The notes beneath the pieces were generated by a model. It searched no databases. It was not told where the DNA came from and was given only the letters and a program-made list of their open reading frames with translations. A stretch of DNA of 38,724 nt from DASUBV01 sp035763085 (lineage in GTDB: Bacteria; Actinomycetota; Actinomycetes; Streptosporangiales; Streptosporangiaceae): positions 1-38,724 of the forward strand of contig DASUBV010000327.1 in NCBI GenBank assembly GCA_035763085.1. The letters are read 5' to 3'. Below are positions 6,268-13,898 of this stretch, piece by piece. Each line of letters begins with the position of its first letter. Within the stretch, counting starts at the first letter, position 1. The translations under genes and the position numbers were made by a program.

Positions 6268-7656
6268 ATGAGCGAAGCTGAGTTTGACGTCGTGGTCATC
6301 GGGATGGGACCAGGCGGTGAGCAGGTAGCCGGGGTCCTGGCCAGTCACGGGCTGGCCGTGGCGGGCATCGAGTCGCGGCTGACCGGCGGCGAGTGCCCGT
6401 ACTGGGGCTGCGTCCCGTCCAAGATGATGATCCGGGCCGGCAACCTGCTGGCCGAGGGACGGCGCATCCCCGGCATGGCGGGCGATTCGGTCATCACGCC
6501 CGACTGGGGCCCGGTGGCCAAGCGGATCCGGGCCGAGGCCACCGACAACTGGGACGACCAGGTCGCGGTGGACCGGTTCACCGGCAAGGGCGGGACGTTC
6601 TTCCGCGGCTACGGGGTCATCACCGGGCCGCGCCAGGTCACCGTGGGCGAAGAGGTGCTGACCGCCCGGCGCGGGATCGTGCTCAACCCCGGTACCTCCC
6701 CGGCCATCCCGCCGATCCCCGGCCTGGCCGGGACGCCGTACTGGACCAACCGGGAGGCCATCGAGGCCGAGCAGGTGCCCCGGTCACTGATCGTGCTGGG
6801 CGGCGGCCCGATCGGGGTCGAGCTGAGCCAGGTCTTCGCCCGGTTCGGCGCCGCCGTCACCGTGATCGAGATGGCTGACCGGCTGATGGCCGTGGAGGAG
6901 CCGGAGTCCGGCGAGCTGCTCGGCCAGGTGTTCGCCCGCGAGGGCATCGACGTGCGGGCCCCGGCCACGGCCGCGGCGGTGGCCCATGACGGCTCGGAGT
7001 TCACCGTCACCCTGGACGGCGGGGGCGAGCTGCGCGGCGAGCGGCTGCTGGTCGCCACGGGGCGGCACACTGACCTGCCCGGCCTGGGCATCGCCGCCGC
7101 GGGCCTGGACGACTCCGGCCAGGCCATCGCGGTCGACGGCCGGATGCGGGCCCTGGACGCCAGCGGGCGGCCCGCCGAGGGCCTGTGGGTGATCGGGGAC
7201 GTGACCGGGCACGGGGCCTACACGCACGTGTCGATGTACCACTCCGACATCGTGATCGCCGACATCCTGGGCCGCCCGCGGCATGACGCCGAGTACCACG
7301 CGGTGCCGCGGGTCACCTTCACCGACCCGGAGATCGGCTCGGTCGGCCTGAGCGAGGCCGCCGCCCGCGACGCCGGGCTGACCGTCCGGACCGCCAGCGC
7401 CCCGATCCCGCAGTCGGCCCGCGGCTGGATCCACAAGGCCGGCAACGACGGCTTCATCAAGCTGGTCGCCGACGCCGACCGCGGCGTCCTGGTCGGCGCC
7501 ACCTCCGCGGGCCCGACCGGCGGCGAGGTGCTCAGCATGCTGACGCTGGCCGTGCACGCGGCCGTCCCGGTGCTGCGGCTGAGCGAGATGATCTACGCCT
7601 ACCCGACATTCCACCGGGCGGTCTCCGACGCCATCACCCAGCTCCTGGACAGCTAG
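6268..7656 (+). CDS. FAD/NAD(P)-dependent disulfide oxidoreductase (dihydrolipoamide dehydrogenase / mercuric reductase-like)
   Basis: A 462-residue class I pyridine nucleotide-disulfide oxidoreductase. The FAD fingerprint GMGPGG is at 12-17 and the redox-active CPYWGC (Cys43/Cys48) is followed by VPSK. A second nucleotide-binding GGGPIGVELSQ lies in the middle and the FAD-binding WVIGDVTG near 300. The dimerisation domain ends with YAYPTFHRAVSDAI. That tail lacks the usual His-x4-Glu pair of lipoamide dehydrogenase, where HPTLSE-like sequence is expected. No merR, merP or 2-oxo acid dehydrogenase genes are near, so the substrate is open; low-molecular-weight disulfides or quinones are options. 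The ATG at 6268 follows GGAGG with 7 nt spacing. It is a single-gene unit convergent with the MarR gene. Confidence 0.85.
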   Translation: MSEAEFDVVVIGMGPGGEQVAGVLASHGLAVAGIESRLTGGECPYWGCVPSKMMIRAGNLLAEGRRIPGMAGDSVITPDWGPVAKRIRAEATDNWDDQVAVDRFTGKGGTFFRGYGVITGPRQVTVGEEVLTARRGIVLNPGTSPAIPPIPGLAGTPYWTNREAIEAEQVPRSLIVLGGGPIGVELSQVFARFGAAVTVIEMADRLMAVEEPESGELLGQVFAREGIDVRAPATAAAVAHDGSEFTVTLDGGGELRGERLLVATGRHTDLPGLGIAAAGLDDSGQAIAVDGRMRALDASGRPAEGLWVIGDVTGHGAYTHVSMYHSDIVIADILGRPRHDAEYHAVPRVTFTDPEIGSVGLSEAAARDAGLTVRTASAPIPQSARGWIHKAGNDGFIKLVADADRGVLVGATSAGPTGGEVLSMLTLAVHAAVPVLRLSEMIYAYPTFHRAVSDAITQLLDS

Positions 7657-7677
7657 CGCCAGGCGCGGCCCGGCTGG

Positions 7678-7691
7678 CGCCGGCCCCGGCG
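7678..7691. terminator. Possible bidirectional terminator hairpin
   Basis: CGCCGG and CCGGCG form a tight inverted repeat between two convergent genes, in a 43-bp GC-rich gap, with no T-tract. It is a weak call because such short GC arms are frequent in this base composition. Confidence 0.25.
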
Positions 7692-7699
7692 GCCGGCCG

Positions 7700-8182
7700 T
7701 CAGCCCGGCAGGTGCTGCTCGGTGATGCCCAGCTCCCCGGCCAGCTTGCGCAGCAGGCCGGTCAGCTGGCCGCGCTCGCCCTGGCTCAGCGAGGCGCCCA
7801 GCCGCGCCTGCTCTGGGCCGGCCGCCTCCCGGATGGCGCCCAGCATGTCCCGCCCGGCGTCGGTCAGGTACAGGGCGTAGGACCGGCGGTCGGCGGCGTT
7901 GCGGCGGCGCTCCACCAGGCCGCGCTGCTCCAGCTCATCGACCAGGAAGACCATCCGGGTCGGGTTCAGCCCGAGCAGCTCCCCCATGGCCTGCTGGGAC
8001 CGGCCCTCGTTGGCCGCCAGCCGGAACAGCAGGCCGGCGTGCCGCGGCTCCAGGCCGAGCGGGGCCAGCCGCTCGGCGAACAGCCGCGCCGCGCGCGTGC
8101 CGAGCTGCACGAGCAGGTAGGTGAACCCGTCGTGCTCGCTGCCGGGAGCCGGGCCGGCCGTCGCCGGGGTAACTTCACTCAC
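7700..8182 (-). CDS. MarR-family transcriptional regulator
   Basis: A 160-residue winged-helix regulator. Helices YLLVQLGTRAARLFAERLAPLGLEPRHAGLLFRLA lead into the recognition region SQQAMGELLGLNPTRMVFLVDELEQRGLVERRRN, with the wing motif ADRRSYALYLTDAGR at about 110-125. That D-R-R-S-x-A-L-x-L-T pattern is diagnostic of MarR. The start is GTG at 8182, only 8 nt after a GATAAT -10 element, so the transcript is probably leaderless; no Shine-Dalgarno sequence is visible. It is divergent from a DUF1707 membrane protein across a dyad that could be its own operator. MarR proteins usually respond to phenolic or lipophilic ligands or to oxidants; no ligand can be named here. Confidence 0.9.
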   Translation of the reverse strand: MSEVTPATAGPAPGSEHDGFTYLLVQLGTRAARLFAERLAPLGLEPRHAGLLFRLAANEGRSQQAMGELLGLNPTRMVFLVDELEQRGLVERRRNAADRRSYALYLTDAGRDMLGAIREAAGPEQARLGASLSQGERGQLTGLLRKLAGELGITEQHLPG

Positions 8183-8190
8183 GGGTGTAG

Positions 8191-8227
8191 ATTATCAAGA
8201 GGAGACATCGTTTCGTCTCGTGATAAT
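8191..8227. promoter_or_regulatory. Mirror-image divergent promoters with internal dyad (candidate MarR operator)
   Basis: An AT-rich island in a GC-rich gap. ATTATC at 8191-8196 is a GATAAT -10 box reading left, 8 nt before the MarR GTG. GATAAT at 8222-8227 reads right, 8 nt before an ATG at 8236. Between them GAGAC (8202-8206) and GTCTC (8215-8219) form an inverted repeat. One bound dimer would cover both promoters. Confidence 0.55.
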
Positions 8228-8277
8228 TTAAATCGATGGGAAACGGGCCGCGCGCGGCCCCGAGGGCAGGAGGCGAG

Positions 8278-8742
8278 GTGTTCGGCGTGGACCGTTCCGA
8301 CGACCCGCAGCGAGACCGCCAGCGCGCAGTCAGCCTGCGCGTATCCGACGCAGAGCGCGACCAGGCGGCTGCCGAGCTAGGTGAGCACTTCCAGGCTGGC
8401 CGGCTCGACGCCGACGAGTTCGACGAGCGGCTGCATTCCGCGCTGCGGGCCCGGACCCGCGGCGACCTGGACAAGCTGCTGGAGGACCTGCCGCCCGCGC
8501 GGCGGCCCGACCCGCCGCTGCCCTCCGCCCCGGCCGCCTCGGGTCCGGACTTCCGGCCGCTGCTGGCGCTGCTCCCGCTGCTACTGGTCGTCGTCATGAT
8601 GGCGGGCATCAGCCGGGGCCAGCACGACGGCTCGGGGCCGTGGCCGCTGCTGTGGATCTGGTGGGCGATCCTGGCCAGCGTGGTGTTCCGGGTCTGGCGC
8701 CGGCGGCCGGGCGGCTCGGGTCCCGGGGCCGGCGGGCGCTAG
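8278..8742 (+). CDS. DUF1707 two-TM membrane protein
   Basis: A 154-residue protein with an N-terminal DUF1707 domain. The segment LRVSDAERDQAAAELGEHF is followed by AGRLDADEFDERLHSALRARTRGDL and ends at LLEDLP. A Pro-rich linker and two hydrophobic helices (LLALLPLLLVVVMMAGI and WPLLWIWWAILASVVFRVW) follow, with a basic tail. DUF1707 is a short helical domain frequent in actinobacterial membrane proteins, with no defined catalytic role. GTG 8278 is chosen because AGGAGG lies 4 nt upstream. A leaderless ATG at 8236 is also possible, but the 14 codons in between lack the normal G/C third-base bias. It is divergent from MarR and probably controlled by it. Its stop overlaps the stop of the convergent methyltransferase gene. 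Confidence 0.8.
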   Translation: MFGVDRSDDPQRDRQRAVSLRVSDAERDQAAAELGEHFQAGRLDADEFDERLHSALRARTRGDLDKLLEDLPPARRPDPPLPSAPAASGPDFRPLLALLPLLLVVVMMAGISRGQHDGSGPWPLLWIWWAILASVVFRVWRRRPGGSGPGAGGR

Positions 8743-9887
8743 CCCCAGACCTCGGCGGCCGTCTCGACGATCAGCGCCAGCTTGGCCGCCTGCTCGTCCT
8801 GGGTGAGCACGTTGCCCTCGACGGTCGAGGAGAACCCGCACTGCCCGGACAGGCACAGCTGCTCCAGCGGGACGAACCGGGCCGCCTCGTCGATGCGCCG
8901 CTTCAGGTCGTCCTTGCGCTCCAGCTCGCCGCGCTTGGTGGTGACCAGGCCCAGCACGACCATCTTGCCCGGCGGCACGAACCGCAGCGGCTCGAAGCCG
9001 CCGGAGCGCTCGTCGTCGAACTCCAGGAAGAACCCGTCCACGGCCAGCTCGCTGAACAGCGCCTCGGCCACGAAGTCGTAGCTGCCGGAGGCGGCCCACG
9101 AGGACCGGAAATTGCCCCGGCACATGTGCGTGGTGACGGCCATCCCCGCCGGCCGCCCGGCGACCGCGTCATTGACCTGCCGGATGTAGCGGTGGTGCAG
9201 GTGCTCGGCGTCCTCGCCGCGCCCGGCGATCTCGGCCCGCTGCGCCGGGTCATTGAGGTAGGCCAGGCTGGTGTCGTCCAGCTGCAGGTAGCGGCACCCC
9301 AGCGCGGCCAGCCGGGCCACCTCGTCGGCGTAGGCAGCCGACAGGTCGGACCAGAACTGCTCCATGTCCGGGTACACGGCCGGGTCCAGCGCGGCCGGGC
9401 CGCCACGGTAGTGGACCATGTTGGGCGACGGGATGGTCAGCTTGGGCGTGGCCGTGGTGACCACCGACTGCAGGTACCGGAAGTCGGGCTCGAAGATCGT
9501 GTCATCGATCCGGATCCGCTCGCCCACGTGCAGCGCGGCCGGGGTGAACTCGATGGTCCCCGACCCGCTGGTGAACTTCACCGCCAGGCTGCCGGGCGCC
9601 TTGCTGATGCCGCCGAGCTGGTAGATGAAGTCCATGTGCCAGGACGCGCGGCGGAACTCGCCGTCGGTGGCCGACTGCAGGCCCAGGCTCTCCTGCAGCG
9701 CGACGACCCGGGCGATCTCGGCGTCCTCGATGGCCCGCAGCTGGGCGGCGTCGATCTTCCCGGCCGCGCGGTCCTCGCGCGCGGCCAGCAGGCGCTGCGG
9801 GCGGAGCAGGCTGCCGACGTGGTCGGCCCGGAATGGCGGGGTGCTGCGCGAGGTACTGCGCGTCGAGGTCTGGGGCATAAGGATCAT
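8739..9887 (-). CDS. MetE C-terminal-like cobalamin-independent methyltransferase (YxjG type)
   Basis: A 382-residue protein equivalent to the C-terminal catalytic half of MetE, the layout of YxjG/YxjH-type proteins. It opens with PFRADHVGSLLRP, followed by TDGEFRRASWHMDF, YLQLDDTSLAYL and TTHMCRGN. The last of these carries the His and Cys of the zinc site, and LSGQCGFSS carries the second Cys. An acidic residue between them (FFLEFDDE) would complete the site. The family transfers methyl groups to thiols such as homocysteine, but the folate-binding N-terminal half of MetE is absent, so the methyl donor is unknown. Two in-frame ATG codons (9887, 9878) are possible starts; no clear ribosome site is seen. 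It lies 113 bp downstream of the aminotransferase and may be a separate unit, given the hairpin between them. Confidence 0.85.
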   Translation of the reverse strand: MILMPQTSTRSTSRSTPPFRADHVGSLLRPQRLLAAREDRAAGKIDAAQLRAIEDAEIARVVALQESLGLQSATDGEFRRASWHMDFIYQLGGISKAPGSLAVKFTSGSGTIEFTPAALHVGERIRIDDTIFEPDFRYLQSVVTTATPKLTIPSPNMVHYRGGPAALDPAVYPDMEQFWSDLSAAYADEVARLAALGCRYLQLDDTSLAYLNDPAQRAEIAGRGEDAEHLHHRYIRQVNDAVAGRPAGMAVTTHMCRGNFRSSWAASGSYDFVAEALFSELAVDGFFLEFDDERSGGFEPLRFVPPGKMVVLGLVTTKRGELERKDDLKRRIDEAARFVPLEQLCLSGQCGFSSTVEGNVLTQDEQAAKLALIVETAAEVWG

Positions 9888-9965
9888 CGTCGCGGCTCGC
9901 CAGCGAGCTGGTCAAGGCGGGCCGCGACGCGCGGTGTTATTCCAGGGGCCAACCCCCCGGAACCG

Positions 9966-9999
9966 CCAGGGGGGGTCGTAGCGCCCCCGGACCCCCTGG
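9966..9999 (-). terminator. GC-rich hairpin after the aminotransferase gene
   Basis: CCAGGGGG at 9966 pairs with CCCCCTGG at 9992-9999 around an 18-nt centre. It lies 2-35 nt downstream of the aminotransferase stop. A T-tract is absent, as is common for actinobacterial terminators. A second CCAGGGG lies nearby at 9952, so alternative pairings exist. Confidence 0.45.
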
Positions 10000-10000
10000 A

Positions 10001-11350
10001 TTAGCCGGTGTAGTGGCGGTCGGCCACGGCCAGCGCCTCGTCCAGGATGGCCAGGCCCTCCTTGGCCTCGGACTCGCTGATGTTGCACGGCGGCACCACG
10101 TGCAGCCGGTTGTAGTTGACGAACGGCAGCATCCCGCGCGCCCGGCATTCCGCGACCAGCTCGGTCATCGCCGGCGAGGACCCGCCGTAGGGGGCCAGCA
10201 TCTCCCGGGTCTGCCGGTTCGCGACCAGGTCCAGGGCCCAGAACACGCCCAGGCCGCGGACCTCGCCGATCACCGGGTGCCGGCCGGCCAGCTCGCGCAG
10301 GCCGGGGCCGAGAACCTCAGCGCCGATCCGGGCCGCGTTCTCGACGATGCCCTCCTCCTTCATCGCGTCGATGGTGGCCACGATGGAGGCCGCGCCGAGC
10401 GGGTGCCCGGAGTAGGTCAGGCCGCCGGGGAACACGCGCTCGTCGAAGGTGGCGGCGATCGGGGCGGAGATGATCACCCCGCCGGCCGGCACGTAGCCGG
10501 AGTTGGAGCCCTTGGCGAAGGTGATCAGGTCGGGCACGAAGCCGTGCTGCTCGAAGGCGAACCAGCTCCCGGCCCGGCCGAACCCGCACATGACCTCATC
10601 GGCGATGTAGACGATGCCGTGCTTGTCGCACAGCTCGCGCACCCCGGCCAGGTAGCCGAGCGGCGGGACGAGCACCCCGGCCGTCCCGACGATCGTCTCC
10701 AGCAGCACCGCGGCGATGGTGGCCGGGCCCTCGAACTGGATGACCTGCTCCAGGTGCTGCAGCGCCCGCTCGCACTCCTGCTCGGGCGTCTGCGCCCAGA
10801 ATGACGACCGGTACAGGTAGGGCCCGAAGAAGTGCACGTGGCCGGTGGCGAACTCGTTGGGCCAGCGGCGCGGGTCGCCGGTGGAGGTGATCGCCGCGCC
10901 GGTGTTGCCGTGGTAGGAGCGGTAGAAGCTGAGCACCTTGGCGCGCCCGGTGTGCAGCCGGGCCATCCGGATGGCGTTCTCGTTGGCGTCGGCGCCGCCG
11001 TTGGTGAAGAACACCTTGTCAAAGCCCTCGGGGGCCAGGCCCGCCAGCCGGGTGGCCGCCTCGCCGCGCGCGTCGTTGGCGTGCTGCGGCGCGATGGTGG
11101 CCAGCTTCGCGGCCTGGGCCGCGATGGCGGCGGTGACCTTCGGGTGCTGGTGCCCGATGTTGGTATTGACCAGCTGGCTGGAGAAGTCCAGGTAGCGGTT
11201 GCCGTCGTAGTCCCAGAAGCAGGACCCCTCGGCCGCCGCGACGGCCAGCGGCTTCAGCCCGGCCTGGGCGGACCAGGAATGGAACACGTGCGCCCGGTCC
11301 ATCGCGATTACCTCGGCGCCGCGCGCGGGATCTGGCCTGCGGTCAGTCAT
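10001..11350 (-). CDS. Class III PLP-dependent aminotransferase (probable beta-alanine/omega-amino acid transaminase)
   Basis: A 449-residue fold-type I aminotransferase. It shows HVFHSWSAQAGLKPL at the start, DGNRYLDFSSQLVNTNIGHQHP, and FFTNGGADANENAIRMAR. Further on come YIADEVMCGFGRAGSW (PLP-ring Asp) and ITFAKGSNSGYVPAGGV, with the Schiff-base Lys. The ATG at 11350 is used because homologous sequence starts there, with GAGGGG 9 nt upstream; the frame stays open further but overlaps the LLM gene. Placed behind dihydropyrimidinase and N-carbamoyl-beta-alanine amidase, its natural substrate is probably beta-alanine (or 2-methyl-beta-alanine from thymine), giving malonate semialdehyde. The leader contains two CTGCCAG copies at 11376 and 11385. 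Confidence 0.85.
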   Translation of the reverse strand: MTDRRPDPARGAEVIAMDRAHVFHSWSAQAGLKPLAVAAAEGSCFWDYDGNRYLDFSSQLVNTNIGHQHPKVTAAIAAQAAKLATIAPQHANDARGEAATRLAGLAPEGFDKVFFTNGGADANENAIRMARLHTGRAKVLSFYRSYHGNTGAAITSTGDPRRWPNEFATGHVHFFGPYLYRSSFWAQTPEQECERALQHLEQVIQFEGPATIAAVLLETIVGTAGVLVPPLGYLAGVRELCDKHGIVYIADEVMCGFGRAGSWFAFEQHGFVPDLITFAKGSNSGYVPAGGVIISAPIAATFDERVFPGGLTYSGHPLGAASIVATIDAMKEEGIVENAARIGAEVLGPGLRELAGRHPVIGEVRGLGVFWALDLVANRQTREMLAPYGGSSPAMTELVAECRARGMLPFVNYNRLHVVPPCNISESEAKEGLAILDEALAVADRHYTG

Positions 11351-11466
11351 CTCCAAAGTCCCCTCATCAGCGTTCCTGCCAGCCCTGCCAGTGTCGCCTA
11401 CCGAGCCGCGCCAGCGGAAATGACAGTCTGTTACCGGATACCGCCGCCGGCTGACAGCATGGCGGG

Positions 11467-12462
11467 CTAGCGGAGCGCCGGGATGATGGTGTCGCCGTAG
11501 GCGGCCAGGGTCTTCTCCGGCTGGTCGTGCATCAGGTACACCGCGAACTGGTCCGCGCCGATCTCGGCCAGCTCTCTGAGCCGGTCGATGTGCGCCTCGG
11601 CCGGCCCGGTCAGGCAGAACCGGTCCACGATGTTGTCGGGCACGAAGTCGGTCGAGGCGTTCCCGGCCCGGCCGTGGTGGGCGTAGTCGTAGCCCTGGCG
11701 GCCGGCGATGTAGTCGGTCAGGGCGCGCGGCACCTGCCCGGCCTGACCGTAGCGGGACACCAGGTCGGCGACGTGGTTGCCGACCATGCCGCCGAACCAG
11801 CGCAGCTGGTCGCGCTGGTGCTCGGTGTCGGTGCCCACGTAGGCCGGGGCGGCCACGCAGCAGGTCAGCGCGCCCGGGTCGCGGCCTGCTGCCCGGGCGG
11901 CGGACCGGACCGTGCCGATGGTCCACCGGGCGATCTCGGGGTCGGCGGTCTGCAGGATGAAGCCGTCCGCCTGCTCGCCGGCCAGCTTCAGCGCGCGCGG
12001 CCCGTAGCCGGCCATCCAGATCTCCAGCCGGCCGTCGCGCACCCACGGGATGCGGATCGGCTGGCCGTTCAGCTCGACTTCGCGGCCCTCGGCCAGGCCC
12101 TTGATGACCTGCATCGCCTCCGCCAGCCGGGCCAGCGTGGCCGGCGGCCGGCCGATGACCCGGCGGGCCGAGTCGCCCCGGCCGATGCCGCACACGGTCC
12201 GGTTGCCGTACATGTCGTTCAGGGTGGCGAACAGCGACGCGGTGACCGACCAGTCCCGGGTAGACGGGTTGGTCACCATCGGGCCGATCATCATCGCCGA
12301 GGTCTGGGCCAGGATCTGGGAGTAGATGACGAACGGCTCCTGCCACAGCACGCATGAGTCGAAGGTCCAGCCGTAGCCGAAGCCGGCCTGCTCGCCCTCG
12401 CGCATCCGGGCCACCACGTCGCGCGCGGGCGGGTCGGTCTGCAGCACAAGCCCGAAATCCAT
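11467..12462 (-). CDS. LLM-class flavin/F420-dependent oxidoreductase (resembles TIGR03842)
   Basis: A 331-residue bacterial-luciferase-like TIM barrel. The start MDFGLVLQTDPPA and the core YGWTFDSCVLWQEPFVIYSQILAQT match, from memory, the subgroup defined as TIGR03842. So do IGPMVTNPSTRDWSVTAS, VCGIGRGDSARR and IWMAGYGPRALKLAGEQADGFIL. Members are often encoded beside hydantoinase-type genes. LLM enzymes bind F420 or FMN and carry out hydride transfers or oxygenations. ATG 12462 is chosen over the preceding TTG because GAGGGGG lies 6 nt upstream. It is 19 bp behind dihydropyrimidinase, so co-transcription is likely. No classical dihydropyrimidine dehydrogenase is in the window, so this enzyme could supply the uracil or hydantoin-precursor reduction step; that is inference. 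Confidence 0.85.
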   Translation of the reverse strand: MDFGLVLQTDPPARDVVARMREGEQAGFGYGWTFDSCVLWQEPFVIYSQILAQTSAMMIGPMVTNPSTRDWSVTASLFATLNDMYGNRTVCGIGRGDSARRVIGRPPATLARLAEAMQVIKGLAEGREVELNGQPIRIPWVRDGRLEIWMAGYGPRALKLAGEQADGFILQTADPEIARWTIGTVRSAARAAGRDPGALTCCVAAPAYVGTDTEHQRDQLRWFGGMVGNHVADLVSRYGQAGQVPRALTDYIAGRQGYDYAHHGRAGNASTDFVPDNIVDRFCLTGPAEAHIDRLRELAEIGADQFAVYLMHDQPEKTLAAYGDTIIPALR

Positions 12463-12481
12463 CAATGTCCCCCTCAGCGGC

Positions 12482-13885
12482 TCAGGTCAGGTACTGGCAG
12501 GTGTCGCGGCGCACGAACTGGCCGTGGCCGGCCGGGCCGCGGTACTCGCCGCCGGAGATGACCACCGTGCCGCGGGACAGCACGGTGTCCACCTTCCCGG
12601 TGATGGTCATGCCCTCATAGGCGGAGTAGTCGACGTTCATGTGGTGCGCGGCGGCCGAGAGGACCTGGGTCGCGGCCGGGTCGTAGACCACGATGTCGGC
12701 GTCCGAGCCGGGCGCGATCACGCCCTTGCGCGGGTACATCCCGAACATCCGGGCCGGGGTGGTGGAGGCGATCTCCACCCACCGCGGCAGCGACAGCTCG
12801 CCGGCCACCACGCCCTGGTGCAGCAGGTCCATCCGGTGCTCGACGCCGGGGATGCCGTTGGGGATCTTGGCGAAGTTGCCGCGGCCCAGTTCCTTCTGCT
12901 CGGTGAAGCAGAACGGGCAGTGGTCGGTGGACACCACCGACAGGTCATTGCCGCGCAGCCCGCGCCACAGCGAGTCCTGGTGATGGCGAGCCCGCAGCGG
13001 CGGCGAGGCCACGAACTTGGCGCCCTCGAAGTCGGGCCGGGCCAGGTCGTCCAGGGACAGGTACAGGTACTGCGGGCAGGTCTCGGCGAACACGTTCTGG
13101 CCGCGGTCGCGGGCCTGCGTCACGCGGTCCAGCGCCTGCGCCGCCGACAGGTGGACGATGTACAGCGGCGACCCGGTGACCTGCGCCAGCGTGATGGCCC
13201 GGCCGGTCGCCTCGGCCTCCAGCTCAGGCGGCCGGGTCATGCCGTGCTGCAGCGGCTCGGTCTTGCCCGCGGCCAGCGCCTGGCTGACCAGCTCGTCGAT
13301 GGCGATGCCGTTCTCGGCGTGCATCATGGTCAGCGCGCCGATCCGCTCGGCCTGCTGCATGGCCAGCAGGATCTCCCCGTCGGTGGCGTAGAACACGCCG
13401 GGGTAGGCCATGAACATCTTGAAGCTGGAGACGCCGGCGTCGACGCAGGCCGCCATCTCCTTCAGGGTCGCGTCGTTGACGTCCGACACGATCATGTGGA
13501 ACCCGTAGTCGATGGCGCACTGGCCGCCGGCCTTCTCGTGCCACTTGTCCAGCGCCGCCAGCAGGCTGGTGCCCTTGGGCTGCACCGCGAAGTCGACGAT
13601 CGTGGTGGTGCCGCCCCACGCGGCGGCACGGGTGCCGGTCTCGAAGGTGTCCACCGAGAAGGTGCCGCCGAACGGCATCTCCATGTGGGTGTGCCCGTCG
13701 ATGCCGCCCGGCAGCACGTACTTGCCGACGGCGTCGATGACGGTCCCGGCGCTCGCCGCCCAGGAGCGCGCCGTCTCGCTGCCGGGCTGGCCGAGCGCGG
13801 CGATCTGCTCGCCGCTGACCAGGACGTCAGCGGCGAAGGTGCCGCTGGTGGTGATGACCGTGCCGCCGGTGATCAGGATGGTCAT
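12482..13885 (-). CDS. hydA: Dihydropyrimidinase / D-hydantoinase
   Basis: A 467-residue amidohydrolase that opens the ring of dihydrouracil, dihydrothymine or hydantoins. The full metal set is visible: GHTH at 64-67 (His65, His67), the carboxylated lysine Lys156 in SSFKMFMAYPG, His189 in MMHAEN, His245 in IVHLSA and Asp321 in STDHCPF. The length is normal for the family. ATG 13885 follows AGGAGG with 8 nt spacing. The gene lies 13 bp behind the N-carbamoyl amidase gene, and the product of this enzyme is the substrate of that one. Allantoinase was considered, but the FMAYPG lysine loop and the neighbouring ureidopropionase favour dihydropyrimidinase. Confidence 0.93.
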   Translation of the reverse strand: MTILITGGTVITTSGTFAADVLVSGEQIAALGQPGSETARSWAASAGTVIDAVGKYVLPGGIDGHTHMEMPFGGTFSVDTFETGTRAAAWGGTTTIVDFAVQPKGTSLLAALDKWHEKAGGQCAIDYGFHMIVSDVNDATLKEMAACVDAGVSSFKMFMAYPGVFYATDGEILLAMQQAERIGALTMMHAENGIAIDELVSQALAAGKTEPLQHGMTRPPELEAEATGRAITLAQVTGSPLYIVHLSAAQALDRVTQARDRGQNVFAETCPQYLYLSLDDLARPDFEGAKFVASPPLRARHHQDSLWRGLRGNDLSVVSTDHCPFCFTEQKELGRGNFAKIPNGIPGVEHRMDLLHQGVVAGELSLPRWVEIASTTPARMFGMYPRKGVIAPGSDADIVVYDPAATQVLSAAAHHMNVDYSAYEGMTITGKVDTVLSRGTVVISGGEYRGPAGHGQFVRRDTCQYLT

Positions 13886-13898
13886 AACCGGCGCCTCC

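Noticed and set aside
8739..11350. MetE-C-like gene as a member of the pyrimidine operon
   Set aside because: It is on the same strand, but a strong hairpin and 113 bp separate it from the aminotransferase and its chemistry has no place in the pathway.
10001..12355. One 784-codon open frame that would fuse the aminotransferase to an upstream segment
   Set aside because: The upstream part is a shifted-frame reading of the LLM gene with no homology. A good ATG with GAGGGG upstream lies at 11350, where aminotransferase similarity starts.
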